Origin: Blastopirellula sp.
GTDB taxonomy: Bacteria > Planctomycetota > Planctomycetia > Pirellulales > Pirellulaceae
Reading direction: 5' to 3'
Length of the DNA: 36,628 bases
NCBI GenBank assembly: GCA_002701545.1
Contig: NZVR01000152.1
Span: 88,456-125,083, forward strand
Part shown: positions 16,212 through 25,694 of the stretch, piece after piece
How the letters are laid out: the number at the start of each line of letters is the position of its first letter
Position numbering within the stretch: position 1 is the stretch's first letter
Made by a program: the position numbers and the translations under genes
Notes under the pieces: model-generated
What the model was told of the DNA's origin: nothing
Seen by the model: the letters and a program-made list of their open reading frames with translations, nothing else
The model's database searches: none

Positions 16212-19175
16212 ATGATACCTGTCCGCATACATGCCAGGGTTCCAATAGCGAGTCGTCAGTTGTTTGGATCACGTTGGCATCATCTCGTTGGAAGACGTTG
16301 TGTCCGTTGGTGGTCTGGTGTGTGTGCCATCCTGATGCTTGCTGTGTCGGTTGGCGCAGCACGCGCGGTGGAGACGGTGCAGTTCAATCGCGACATTCGC
16401 CCGATTCTTGCGGACCACTGTTTTCACTGCCACGGACCGGACTCGGCGAGTCGCAAAGCGGAACTGCGTCTGGACGAAGAGGCGGCGATGCGCGAGGTGG
16501 TAGAAGCTGGTGACGCGGCGGCCAGCGAGTTGATTGCCCGCATCACCCATACGGATCGGGAGCAGCGGATGCCGCCCGCCGATGCCGAGCAACCGTTGAG
16601 TCAGGACGAGATTGCGTTGCTGACGCGTTGGGTTGAGCAAGGTGCGAAATGGGAGAAGCATTGGGCATTCGTCCCGCCCGTGGTTCCCGCATTGCCGCAA
16701 GTTCAAAAAGAATCCTGGGTTCAAAATCCGATCGACCGTTTTGTCTTATCCAAACTGGAGGCAGCCGGCTTGCAACCCTCCTCGCGGGCGAAGAAGACAT
16801 CCCTGATCCGCCGGGTGACATTCGATCTGACGGGCTTGCCTCCCACCTTGGCCGAGATTGACGATTACCTGGCCGACGAGTCGCCACACGCTTTCGAACG
16901 CGTGGTGGATCGCCTACTGAAGTCGCCCCATTACGGCGAGCGGATGGCCAGCGTCTGGCTGGACGCAGCACGCTATGCCGACTCCCACGGGTACAGCCTC
17001 GATCGCCGCCGCGTGATGTGGCCCTGGCGCGACTGGGTGATCGCGGCATACAATCAGAATATGGCGTTTGATCAGTTTGCGTTAGAGCAGATCGCCGGAG
17101 ATTTGTTGCCGGACGCGACGCTGGCTCAGCAAGTGGCCACCGGCTTTCAACGCAATCATCCGATTCAAAGCGAAGGCGGTGTGATCAACGAAGAATATCG
17201 GGTGGAAACGGTGGTCGATCGTGTGGAGACGACCGGTGCCGTGTTCCTGGGATTAACCTTGGGGTGCGGACGTTGCCACGATCACAAGTATGAGCCGGTT
17301 TCGCAACGCGAGTTCTATCAGTTCTATGCGTTTTTCAATAACGTCCCGGAAACGGCGCACGTCGGGAATCGCGATAATGAAGCTGACAAGCCGTTTGTGA
17401 CCGCCCCGTCCGTGCTGCGCGACCAGCGGTTGCAGCAGGTAGAGGCACTGCTTGCCAAAGCGCAAGTGGCAGTGCAAGCCGAGCAACAGGTGCCGCCGCC
17501 GAAACCGGTGGAGAGGGTCTGGATCGACGACGAGCTACCCACGGGGGCGCAGCCGTTTGGAAACGGTGGTGGACCGTCGGAATTCCGGTTCGTGGACGGA
17601 GCAGAGCACCCGGTACTGAACGGGAAACGCGCTTCGCAACGCACCAGTGTCGGACGAGGACAGCATGGATTTCAGGGAGCGGTACCGCTGACGATTAACG
17701 CGGGGACCAAACTGTTTACGCACGTTTATATCGACGCGAAAAATCCACCCAAACAGATCATGTTGCAGTGGCATGGACCCAATGGATGGGACCATCGGGC
17801 GTATTGGGGCGAGAACCAGATTCCCTGGGGTGTGAATGAGACGCCCAGTCGGCTGCCGATGGGAACGCTGCCAAAGGCTGGGGAATGGGTGAGGCTCGAA
17901 GTGGATGCGGCTGCGGTTGGATTGAAGCCTGGTGTCCAGATCAACGGTTGGGCGTTTACGCAATTCGACGGCAGTGTTTACTGGGATACCGCTGGGATCA
18001 CGATGGTGCCGCAATCACCTGCGGTGGCGCGGTTGGCAGCACTGGAAGCGGAACGAGAAACATTGCGAACGGAAAACCCGACCGTCATGGTGATGTCCGA
18101 AATGAACCCGCGCCGTAAAACGTTCGTGTTGACGCGGGGCGACTACGACCGCCCGTCTGACGTCGAGGTGACACCGGATATTCCCCAGGTGTTGGGAGGA
18201 CTGTCAAATGCGGTGCCCGACGGTACGGTCGACCGTTTGACATTAGCACGTTGGCTCATCTCGGCAGACAACCCACTGACGGCACGCGTCACGGTCAATC
18301 GTTTTTGGCAAATGGCGTTTGGTGTGGGATTGGTCGCGACGCCGGAAGATTTTGGCGCACAAGGCGCGGCACCGTCTCACCCGGAACTGCTTGATTGGCT
18401 GGCAACGGAGTTTGTCAGATCGGGGTGGGATGTCAAAGCGTTGCAAAAGCAAATTGTCATGTCAGCAACGTACCAGCAGACGTCACGGATGAGCCCGGAA
18501 CGCTTGCAAGCGGACCCGAAAAACCGTCTGCTGGCGCGCGGGCCTCGCTTTCGCTTGTCGGCCGAAATGATTCGAGACAACGCGTTGGCAATCAGCGGAC
18601 TGTTGGTCGATCGACTTGGCGGTCCGAGCGTACGCCCGTACCAACCGGCAGGGTTGTGGGATGATGTGGTGTACGGCAATGTCCCGAGGTTCCAGCAAGA
18701 TCATGGCGACAAGCTTTATCGACGGAGCCTGTATACCTACTGGAAGCGATCTGTACCGCCGCCGAATCTGCAGTTGTTCGACGCTCCTTCTCGGGAGGCT
18801 TGTGTACTGCAGCGTTCGCGCACGAATACACCACTCGCGGCGTTGGTCTTGATGAATGACCCGACGTTTGTGGAGGCTGCACGCAAGTTGGCGGAACGAT
18901 CTTTTGCGGAATCCGATAACGAGGACCGAGCGCGGCTGACGTACATGTTCCGCCTGGCAACCTCACGATTGCCAACACCTAAGGAAATTTCCCTGATGGA
19001 ACAGGCGTTGCAGCAAGCACAGGAGCGTTATCGCCAGAATCCGGACATGGCGCGTCAATTGATGCGCGTCGGCGAAGCGTCTTGGCAGCAACAACTGGAT
19101 CCGATGGAATTGGCTGCTTTCACGGCGGTTGCGAACGCGCTGCTGAGCCTCGATGAAACCATCACCAAGAATTAG
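16212..19175 (+). CDS. PSCyt1 / DUF1549 / DUF1553 planctomycete cytochrome-like protein
   Basis: 987 residues. Domain order: signal region (about 30-52); PSCyt1 domain with DIRPILADHC and the c-type haem motif C70-x-x-C73-H74, then RMPPADAEQPLSQDE; DUF1549 (PSCyt2) from about 176 (NPIDRFVLSKLEAAGLQPS, VWLDAARYADSHGY); an inserted beta-rich stretch at about 435-600 (WGPNGW-like and VRLEVDAAAVGLKPG segments) of lectin-like character; and DUF1553 (PSD1) from about 674 (RLTLARWLISADNPLTARVTVNRFW) to the end. The family is abundant in planctomycetes and suspected to act in extracellular polymer breakdown with attached haem; its chemistry is not established. The start ATG 16212 has only a weak upstream AGAG. 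A weak promoter-like pair (TTGGTG at 16138, TAACAA at 16161, 17 apart) precedes it. The DUF1501 gene follows directly, the classic pairing. Confidence 0.95.
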   Translation: MIPVRIHARVPIASRQLFGSRWHHLVGRRCVRWWSGVCAILMLAVSVGAARAVETVQFNRDIRPILADHCFHCHGPDSASRKAELRLDEEAAMREVVEAGDAAASELIARITHTDREQRMPPADAEQPLSQDEIALLTRWVEQGAKWEKHWAFVPPVVPALPQVQKESWVQNPIDRFVLSKLEAAGLQPSSRAKKTSLIRRVTFDLTGLPPTLAEIDDYLADESPHAFERVVDRLLKSPHYGERMASVWLDAARYADSHGYSLDRRRVMWPWRDWVIAAYNQNMAFDQFALEQIAGDLLPDATLAQQVATGFQRNHPIQSEGGVINEEYRVETVVDRVETTGAVFLGLTLGCGRCHDHKYEPVSQREFYQFYAFFNNVPETAHVGNRDNEADKPFVTAPSVLRDQRLQQVEALLAKAQVAVQAEQQVPPPKPVERVWIDDELPTGAQPFGNGGGPSEFRFVDGAEHPVLNGKRASQRTSVGRGQHGFQGAVPLTINAGTKLFTHVYIDAKNPPKQIMLQWHGPNGWDHRAYWGENQIPWGVNETPSRLPMGTLPKAGEWVRLEVDAAAVGLKPGVQINGWAFTQFDGSVYWDTAGITMVPQSPAVARLAALEAERETLRTENPTVMVMSEMNPRRKTFVLTRGDYDRPSDVEVTPDIPQVLGGLSNAVPDGTVDRLTLARWLISADNPLTARVTVNRFWQMAFGVGLVATPEDFGAQGAAPSHPELLDWLATEFVRSGWDVKALQKQIVMSATYQQTSRMSPERLQADPKNRLLARGPRFRLSAEMIRDNALAISGLLVDRLGGPSVRPYQPAGLWDDVVYGNVPRFQQDHGDKLYRRSLYTYWKRSVPPPNLQLFDAPSREACVLQRSRTNTPLAALVLMNDPTFVEAARKLAERSFAESDNEDRARLTYMFRLATSRLPTPKEISLMEQALQQAQERYRQNPDMARQLMRVGEASWQQQLDPMELAAFTAVANALLSLDETITKN

Positions 19176-19191
19176 CAAGCGGTGGCGTCTG

Positions 19192-20640
19192 ATGAATTCA
19201 AAACAACCTGAAATGCTGGCCCTGAAAGAACAGCAACTCATGCTGACGCGCCGACAATTGCTCGGTCGTGCGAGTGCCGGAATTGGTTCGCTCGCGCTGG
19301 CGTCTGTGCTGAATGACCGATTGTCAGCGAAATCGAAATTCCAGGACGCTGTGGGCAAAGCGAAACGTGTGATCTACCTGTTCCAGAGTGGTGCTCCCTC
19401 GCAATTCGAGCTGTTGGACCACAAACCGAAGCTGGACGAATTGCATGGTCAGGAGTTAGGTGCTGATTTTTTTCAGGGTCAGCGGCAAACCGGGATGACG
19501 GCAGGGCAGAAAAAACAGGTCTGTCGCTCGATCTATCAATTCAAGCGTCATGGTCAAAGCGGGGCGGAAATCAGTGAAATGTTGCCGCATCTCGGTCGCG
19601 TGGCGGACGATATTTGCATTGTCCGTAGTATGCAGACCCAAGCGATCAACCATGATCCGGCAATCACATTCTTTCAGACCGGTTTTCAACAAGCTGGTCG
19701 TCCGAGTATCGGAGCGTGGCTCAGCTATGGGTTGGGCAGCGAGAATGACAATCTACCGGCTTATGTCGTGATGATCTCAGAAGGGAGTGGCAAACGCGAT
19801 TCTCAAGCGTTGTACGGTCGCTTGTGGGGCAATGGTTTTTTGCCCTCGGCGCATCAGGGTGTCAAGTTTCGGGCGCAAGGGGATCCTGTACTTTACCTTT
19901 CGAATCCGGAGGGCATTGATGCCGGACAACGGCGAGACATCCTGAGCTTGACGAATGCCCTGAATGCCCAGCACCATCGGCACGTCGGCGACCCGGAAAC
20001 CATCGCGCGTATCCAACAGGCCGAACTGGCGTTTCGCATGCAGACCTCGGTTCCGGACCTGACCGATACCTCAGACGAGCCTGAGCACATATTCGAGCTT
20101 TATGGCGAGCAGGCGCGGACCCCCGGTACTTTTGCTGCGAACTGTTTGCTGGCACGACGACTTGCCGAGAAAGATGTGCGTTTCATTCAACTCTACCATC
20201 GTGGCTGGGACCAACATGGCGACATGCCCCGTGACCTGCCCCTGCAATGCGGCGATGTCGACCAGGCGTCGGCCGCACTGATCACCGATCTCAAGCAACG
20301 AGGGATGTTGGATGAGACACTGATCATCTGGGGCGGTGAATTTGGACGCACGGTCTATGCTCAAGGTGGCTTGAATATGGAGCGTTACGGGCGCGATCAC
20401 CACCCGCGATGCTTCAGCATGTGGATGGCCGGTGGTGGCATTCGGCCCGGTGTGACGTATGGCAAGACCGATGATTTCTCATTTAATGTCGTTGAGAATC
20501 CTGTGCACGTGTATGACCTGCACGCCACGATGCTGCACTGCCTCGGTGTCGATCACGAACGCTTGACCTACAAATACCAAGGGCGTCGCTATCGTCTGAC
20601 GGATGTCCATGGTAGCGTGGTCCAGGGAATTCTCGGATAG
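19192..20640 (+). CDS. DUF1501 protein with twin-arginine signal
   Basis: 482 residues from ATG 19192, which has GGTGG six bases upstream; ATG 19153 is in frame but overlaps the previous gene. The N-terminal LTRRQLLGRASAGIGSLAL is a twin-arginine signal. Family hallmarks follow: AKRVIYLFQSGAPSQFELLDHKP, the MQTQAINHDPAITFFQTG block, RFIQLYHRGWDQHGDM, IIWGGEFGRTVYAQGG and YGRDHHPRCFSMWMAGGGI, ending with DLHATMLHCLGVDHERLTY. DUF1501 belongs to the alkaline phosphatase/sulfatase-like clan; in planctomycetes it is nearly always encoded beside a DUF1549/DUF1553 protein, as here with 16 bases between them. The reaction is not known. No sulfatase CxPxR motif is present, so it should not be called a sulfatase. 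Confidence 0.95.
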   Translation: MNSKQPEMLALKEQQLMLTRRQLLGRASAGIGSLALASVLNDRLSAKSKFQDAVGKAKRVIYLFQSGAPSQFELLDHKPKLDELHGQELGADFFQGQRQTGMTAGQKKQVCRSIYQFKRHGQSGAEISEMLPHLGRVADDICIVRSMQTQAINHDPAITFFQTGFQQAGRPSIGAWLSYGLGSENDNLPAYVVMISEGSGKRDSQALYGRLWGNGFLPSAHQGVKFRAQGDPVLYLSNPEGIDAGQRRDILSLTNALNAQHHRHVGDPETIARIQQAELAFRMQTSVPDLTDTSDEPEHIFELYGEQARTPGTFAANCLLARRLAEKDVRFIQLYHRGWDQHGDMPRDLPLQCGDVDQASAALITDLKQRGMLDETLIIWGGEFGRTVYAQGGLNMERYGRDHHPRCFSMWMAGGGIRPGVTYGKTDDFSFNVVENPVHVYDLHATMLHCLGVDHERLTYKYQGRRYRLTDVHGSVVQGILG

Positions 20641-20760
20641 CGTCCGACCGCCGTGGTATCCAGACTCGGAAGCTCGGCAGGGCGGTCCGCCCGCAGGCCA
20701 TACCCTCTGCGCCGTGGGGACCAGCGGAAGGTGCGTTTGGCCAACCGCCTGGCGACTCCG

Positions 20761-20769
20761 TGTTACAAT
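20761..20769 (+). promoter_or_regulatory. Candidate extended -10 promoter element for the first sialate O-acetylesterase gene
   Basis: TGTTACAAT matches the extended -10 pattern TGnTATAAT with one change. It lies about 45 bases before the ATG at 20813, leaving room for a short leader. No convincing -35 hexamer sits at 17-18 bases upstream; a TTGGCC is about 21 away. Just upstream, GGGCGGTCCGCCC (about 20680-20692) can form a hairpin and could separate this gene from the DUF1501 unit. Confidence 0.35.
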
Positions 20770-20812
20770 CCTCGAAAACCAGCTTGCATCGATTCCAAAG
20801 CAGGAAAGTTGT

Positions 20813-22975
20813 ATGAATATGTCACTGATGGGTTATTCCCGACGGACTCTATCCACTGCCGCGTCGCTGTGGTTTGGTTTGGCCATGTGCTGCCTGATGA
20901 ACAGTGCCAGTCCGTTGGCATACGGTCAAGAATCGGGCGAGCTGCGCTTGGCTAAAATCATCAGCGACCATGGTGTGTTGCAGCAGGAAAAGCCAATCAA
21001 GATTTGGGGCTGGGCCAAGGCGGGGACGCCTGTGGTGGTCACCGTGACCCAGGATCCGGAGCAGGGCGCGCAGGTGATTGAGGCCGCTATTGCGAGCGGA
21101 CAACGGCGCGAAGAGACTGCCAGGGAGAGTGGCGATTACGCGGTCACGATTCGGTATGTCGAAACGAACGCACCGCAGTTAGCCACACAACGTCGTGAAG
21201 TGACGGCCAATGCGGACGGTTTGTGGATGGCAACGTTCCCGCCCGCGAAGGCAAGTTTTCAACCTACCTGGATCGCGGCGCAAAGCGGCGCTGTCACGGT
21301 GGCGGTCAAGAATGTGCTGATCGGCGAGCTCTGGGTTTGTGCCGGGCAAAGCAATATGGGCTGGAGTAATTTCAATAGGAAGGGGCGCGAAGCGGCTTCC
21401 GCAGACTTTCCCGGATTGCGATACGTTGCCTGGAATGACTCGTGGTACAAACCTCGGGAAGAAATTGAGAATAATATTCGATGGCAACCGTGTACGCCCG
21501 AGCATGCCCAGCGATTCTCTGCGGTGCCCTATCTTTTCGGCACGTTTCTACACCGCTACTTGAAAGTGCCGGTGGGCGTGATCAATGTTGCCCGTGGCGG
21601 AACCACGGGGCAAACCTGGTGCCTGCCGGCAGAGCTTGCCCAACTCGATCACATCACGGTCAAAACGTCACTGCAGCAATACCACGATGAAACAACTCAG
21701 TGGGAGCAGCCGGCGGAGGTCGCACGGGTAATGCAAGCGTGGGAGGAAGCCAAACAGAAAGCGACTGCGGAGCATGCGGTACAAAGTGACAAAGCCAAAG
21801 CGGAGGGGAAAAAGCCGCCGCGTTTACGCCTCCCCAAAAAGCCGGCAGATCCGCGTAGCGGTTGGAGCCCACCAGCAGGTTTGTTTAACGCGACGGTCTG
21901 GCCCATCCGACGTTTAGGCATTCGAGGTGTGCTGTATTACCAAGGAGAGAACAATAACTTCATGCGCTGGACGCGCTACGAACATACCTTCCCGAAAATC
22001 CCCGTCTCGTTCCGTCAAGCGTTCGGAGACCCGCAGCTACCCTTTGGTTGCGTTAGCCAACCTGGGTGGGGAACGTTCGGTTTGGATCCCGAGGTGGCGA
22101 CGGTCGCCGAAGGGTATGCCATTGTCCGCGACATTCAACGACGCGCATTGGCTAACGACCCACATGCCGACATGATTGCCACTTACCCGACGGGAAACTC
22201 ATATATTCATCCGGCCGAAAAAATGCCCGTGGCCGATTACGCCTCGCTGTGGGCGCTGGCCAAAGTGTATGGAGCGCCGGTGGTGCACCGTGCCAATGAG
22301 TATCAGTCGATGAAGAAAAAGGACGATCGCATCTTTCTCTACTTTGATACCGATCCGATCGTGCATGAACGTTGGAAACATGTAGAAAACAATGCGTATT
22401 GGCAAGTCGTTCCTTGTCCTCGCGAAGGGAATGCTCCGTTTCAGGGATTCATCATTGCCGGAAAAGATCGACGCTGGTATCCCGCGCAAGCAAAACATAC
22501 TCGGCTCGATGGCACGTGGACGATCGAAGTCTGGAGTGATCTGGTGAAAGACCCTGTGGCAGTACGGTATGGTTGGGCCAATTGGCCAACGGGGAACCTG
22601 GTCGGTCGTGAACGGCTACCTTTGGCTACGTTCCGAACGGATGACTGGCCGATTCCCGAAGGCGTCAGCTATTCCGAGGCCGCCAAACAAGCCGCTTCTG
22701 AGAACTTGGATCGGCTGCGAGCCGAAGGGAAGCGACAAGCACTGGATCGACAACTGCGGCAGCTGCAAATGGATGTGCCTCAAGTGGAAGCTGAGTTATA
22801 TAAGGCCGATGCGGATGAAGCGGTCAAAAGCAAATTGCGTCGCCTGGAAGCGATACTCGACGAGCTGGTGGATCCTCAAGCGACCGGCCGTTTGCTGCAG
22901 CGGGATCGCCCAGAAATGCTACAGAAAATCGAACAGTTGCGGGAGCAAGTTGAGGCTTTGCAGGTTGCTCCGTGA
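20813..22975 (+). CDS. Sialate O-acetylesterase-like SGNH esterase, long form with C-terminal coiled coil
   Basis: 720 residues; ATG 20813 follows AGGAAAG at ideal distance, and the frame upstream of it is not coding. A signal (SLWFGLAMCCLMNSASPLAYG) precedes the mature protein. The SASA family motifs are present: LISDHGVLQQ-type opening (KIISDHGVLQQEKPI), catalytic S180 in CAGQSNMGW, VLYYQGENN (about 377) and the His of YIHPAEK (about 466). The expected reaction is removal of O-acetyl groups from a sugar such as sialic acid or another acetylated glycan; true substrate unknown. Oddities: a Lys-rich charged insert at about 310-345 and a C-terminal coiled coil at about 625-715 (RQALDRQLRQLQMDVPQVE), absent in short family members. 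It lies 7 bases before the DUF6288-type gene. Confidence 0.9.
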   Translation: MNMSLMGYSRRTLSTAASLWFGLAMCCLMNSASPLAYGQESGELRLAKIISDHGVLQQEKPIKIWGWAKAGTPVVVTVTQDPEQGAQVIEAAIASGQRREETARESGDYAVTIRYVETNAPQLATQRREVTANADGLWMATFPPAKASFQPTWIAAQSGAVTVAVKNVLIGELWVCAGQSNMGWSNFNRKGREAASADFPGLRYVAWNDSWYKPREEIENNIRWQPCTPEHAQRFSAVPYLFGTFLHRYLKVPVGVINVARGGTTGQTWCLPAELAQLDHITVKTSLQQYHDETTQWEQPAEVARVMQAWEEAKQKATAEHAVQSDKAKAEGKKPPRLRLPKKPADPRSGWSPPAGLFNATVWPIRRLGIRGVLYYQGENNNFMRWTRYEHTFPKIPVSFRQAFGDPQLPFGCVSQPGWGTFGLDPEVATVAEGYAIVRDIQRRALANDPHADMIATYPTGNSYIHPAEKMPVADYASLWALAKVYGAPVVHRANEYQSMKKKDDRIFLYFDTDPIVHERWKHVENNAYWQVVPCPREGNAPFQGFIIAGKDRRWYPAQAKHTRLDGTWTIEVWSDLVKDPVAVRYGWANWPTGNLVGRERLPLATFRTDDWPIPEGVSYSEAAKQAASENLDRLRAEGKRQALDRQLRQLQMDVPQVEAELYKADADEAVKSKLRRLEAILDELVDPQATGRLLQRDRPEMLQKIEQLREQVEALQVAP

Positions 22976-22982
22976 GTCCTCG

Positions 22983-25520
22983 ATGCTTCCGAAACGAAAT
23001 TCTCTCGTGAAAGCGAACCTTAAGATGCGCATGCTTTTGGTATTGGTTGTGGTCGCGTCAAGTTCAACTGGCTTGGCACAGCAGATCCATCCGGATCGTG
23101 TCTATCCGCAGTTTGCTGTCGGTCCTACGGGGATTGATGCCACGATTGAAAAACAGCGATTGGTCACCGTCCAGTCGATTCGAAAAGGATCTCCGGCAGC
23201 GGAAGCAGATTTGCAAGCCGGTGATGTACTGCTGTCTGCCGGTGGGCGATCGCTGGCGGTGGATGACCCGCGCGTGCCACTGGGTGAATCCATTGGAGCG
23301 GCCGAGGCCAAACGCGGTCAGTGGAATCTGCGTGTGCGTCGCGATGGTCGAGAGCATGCGGTGACGATTCGCTTGCCAATGCTCGGAGCGTACGCCGAGA
23401 ACTGGCCAGAGGGCTGTGCCAAGTCGGATGCGCTGGTTGCCCGTAATGCGCGGTTTGTTGCCGCGTCTCAGGATGACGACGGGGCATATCATTTGGGTGG
23501 GCGTGCCGCCGTGCGTGATGATTTGCGGGGCTGTCTGACGAGTTTGTTTTTGCTGTCGACAGGGGACGCCCAGTATCTGAAAAACGTGGCTCGCCATGTG
23601 CGCCCACTTGCCAAGTTGGCCGAACAGAGAAAGAACGCTGGGGGCCATGTGAACTGGCAACTAGGCTATCAAGGCATCCTGTTGAGCGAATATTACTTGC
23701 GAACCGGAGACGGCCAGGTGCTGCCGGGATTGCAGGAGCTTTGCAACTGGTGCGTCGAAAACCAAGCGGCAGGAGGTTGGGGACACGGAGGTTCGGTCGG
23801 CCCCGGCTATGTGCAAAGCGGGTTGATGAATCACGCGGGCCTGCCGATCCTCATCACGTTGATTCTGGCGCAAGAATGTGGTGTGGAAGTTGATCAGGCC
23901 GCTTACGTCCGCGCGATGCAGCTGATGTATCGGATGGCTGGACACGGCTGTATTGCCTATGGAGATCATCGCAGTGAACTCTGGTGGTCCAATACGAACG
24001 GGCGGAATGCGATGTTGGCGTGTGGTTTTTCGTTGTTGGACGATGTGCCTCAATATCGGGCTGCATCCGAGCATCTTGCGATGCTGGTAACCGATTCCTA
24101 CTATCAGCCGGAGTTTGGCCATACGGGCGGAGGCTTTAATGTTATCTGGCGCGGGATGGCGTCCGTTCACGTGCCGAGGAATCAGCGCGCCCACTGCCGC
24201 CGGCAAATGCAGGCCTTGGCTTGGTACTATGATCTCTGCCGCCAACCGGGAGGCGGTTTCTCGATTTTGCCAACGCCTCCGAATAATGCTCGCTATGCAG
24301 GCTTGGAGTGGGGGACTGGTGCGATTGGGCTGACCTACACTGCGCCGCGTGCAACGCTGCGCATCACCGGTGGCCCGCGCACGCCTTTTAGTAAACCGTC
24401 CGCGCATCCTGCGTTTTCCTGGGGGAATGCGAACGACCGAATCTTTTTGGCCTCGACTCATGCGGATGGCTTTGGACCAGAGGCGGCTCCGCCGCACGAA
24501 GTTTACGCGCTCTTGCTCAAAGACCGGAAACAGGAAGCCACGCCGGCTCTGTGCGCGAAGTACCTGCGGCATTACAGCCCTCTGGTCAGAACCTGGGCGG
24601 CCCGCCGGTTGAGCGAATTGAACAGCGAGGAAGCGGTCGCCGTTCTGGTCGAGGCGAGCGAGCACGCTGATCCGCGCGTGCGTCGCGCCGTGTTTGATGC
24701 CATTTCCAATTACGATAATTGGCGGCGCCCGATTGCGGGCAAGATGAGCCCCGAGTTGGTTTCTGAAAAGTTCTTGAAGCGAATCCTGCAGACACTGCAG
24801 GACCCAGAGTCTGCCTGGTGGGAAGTCGATGGGGCACTGTTTGCTCTCGGTCAGGCCCAGCCAGAGGATATTCGAAAACACCTGCCGTTGCTGAAATCGT
24901 TCTCCCAACACCCCGACTGGTATTTGCGTGAGGCCGCCTTTTGGGCCATCGTGGGACTGCATCAGACGATTCGTGGCGAAGAGTTTCAATGGTTGGGGCG
25001 AATCTATGCGCAATCCAAACACGTGTTCGAACGCGCTTCCTTTGATGCCGGATTTCGTGTGATCCTGAAAAGTGACAAGGCAGCGTTTGACCGGGCCACG
25101 ATGGTGGCGGCGATGAAAAGTCTAGGGCAGACGACCCATCAGCCCGGGGTGATGCTGGGCTACGGACGGGGTGGCGTGCATGAAGCCGCACATCGAACCA
25201 TGATGGTGCTGAAACATTTCGACCCGGATGTTTACGCGCTGATGGTCGATGACTTTGTGAATTACCTGGACGGCTGGGAACCGTACTATCAGCACAGCGT
25301 CTGGCTCATCAAAGGCAGTCGCTGGCAGCCAGGGATTCTCAAAGTTCTGGAAACCTTGGGCGAGGACGGCCGACCTATCGTACTTCAGCTCAAACGCATC
25401 GAGCGAACATTTGACAAGTTGGATGCGTCTCGTATCTCACGCGACGGTGCCGACTTACAAGCACAGATGCGCGCGGCCGTCGATGCCTGGGAGCAGAAGT
25501 ATGGCGTGCCGAAACCTTGA
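22983..25520 (+). CDS. Exported PDZ / alpha-toroid / HEAT protein (DUF6288-like)
   Basis: 845 residues from ATG 22983; GTG 23007-23009 area or ATG 23024 are alternatives just before the signal MRMLLVLVVVASSSTGLAQ. Residues 43-130 form a PDZ domain (VTVQSIRKGSPAAEADLQAGDVLLSAGG, split here only for description). Residues 140-470 look like an alpha/alpha toroid of the prenyltransferase/terpene-cyclase type: repeated helices with GYQGILLSEYYLRTGD, AGGWGHGGSVGPG and LQLMYRMAGHG-like segments. Residues 500-830 carry HEAT-type helical repeats (VRTWAARRLSEL, ADPRVRRAVFDAI, WYLREAAFWAI). This architecture matches the DUF6288 proteins of planctomycetes, which have no assigned function. The gap to the upstream esterase is 7 bases, so the pair is likely cotranscribed. 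The frame reaches back to 22569, but that part merely overlaps the esterase gene. Confidence 0.82.
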   Translation: MLPKRNSLVKANLKMRMLLVLVVVASSSTGLAQQIHPDRVYPQFAVGPTGIDATIEKQRLVTVQSIRKGSPAAEADLQAGDVLLSAGGRSLAVDDPRVPLGESIGAAEAKRGQWNLRVRRDGREHAVTIRLPMLGAYAENWPEGCAKSDALVARNARFVAASQDDDGAYHLGGRAAVRDDLRGCLTSLFLLSTGDAQYLKNVARHVRPLAKLAEQRKNAGGHVNWQLGYQGILLSEYYLRTGDGQVLPGLQELCNWCVENQAAGGWGHGGSVGPGYVQSGLMNHAGLPILITLILAQECGVEVDQAAYVRAMQLMYRMAGHGCIAYGDHRSELWWSNTNGRNAMLACGFSLLDDVPQYRAASEHLAMLVTDSYYQPEFGHTGGGFNVIWRGMASVHVPRNQRAHCRRQMQALAWYYDLCRQPGGGFSILPTPPNNARYAGLEWGTGAIGLTYTAPRATLRITGGPRTPFSKPSAHPAFSWGNANDRIFLASTHADGFGPEAAPPHEVYALLLKDRKQEATPALCAKYLRHYSPLVRTWAARRLSELNSEEAVAVLVEASEHADPRVRRAVFDAISNYDNWRRPIAGKMSPELVSEKFLKRILQTLQDPESAWWEVDGALFALGQAQPEDIRKHLPLLKSFSQHPDWYLREAAFWAIVGLHQTIRGEEFQWLGRIYAQSKHVFERASFDAGFRVILKSDKAAFDRATMVAAMKSLGQTTHQPGVMLGYGRGGVHEAAHRTMMVLKHFDPDVYALMVDDFVNYLDGWEPYYQHSVWLIKGSRWQPGILKVLETLGEDGRPIVLQLKRIERTFDKLDASRISRDGADLQAQMRAAVDAWEQKYGVPKP

Positions 25521-25694
25521 ATGACGTCAGCCAGGTGTTGCTGAGCTATCCGGTTCGACCAACTGAACTTGCGGTCTGAGCGATGTTCTGCCAGAGTTCG
25601 CCAGCGAGTTTTCTGCCGAACTTCGAAATCGGCTTTACCGACGCGAAATCTGCTCTGCTGACACGGGAGTGGGTCGTCAGAATGCGTGGTGCCA

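Noticed and set aside
19192-20640. Sulfatase annotation for the DUF1501 protein
   Set aside because: The family is distantly related to sulfatases, but the CxPxR modification motif needed for a sulfatase is absent.
22569-22982. Upstream extension of the PDZ/toroid/HEAT gene frame
   Set aside because: This part overlaps the end of the first esterase gene in another frame; the esterase frame has coiled-coil content and the extension has none, so the start was placed after the esterase stop.
23661-25022. 453-codon minus-strand open frame
   Set aside because: Fully antisense to the PDZ/toroid/HEAT gene. Its translation shows no domain or signal, whereas the plus frame has clear repeats. Its length only reflects the lack of stops opposite a GC-moderate gene.
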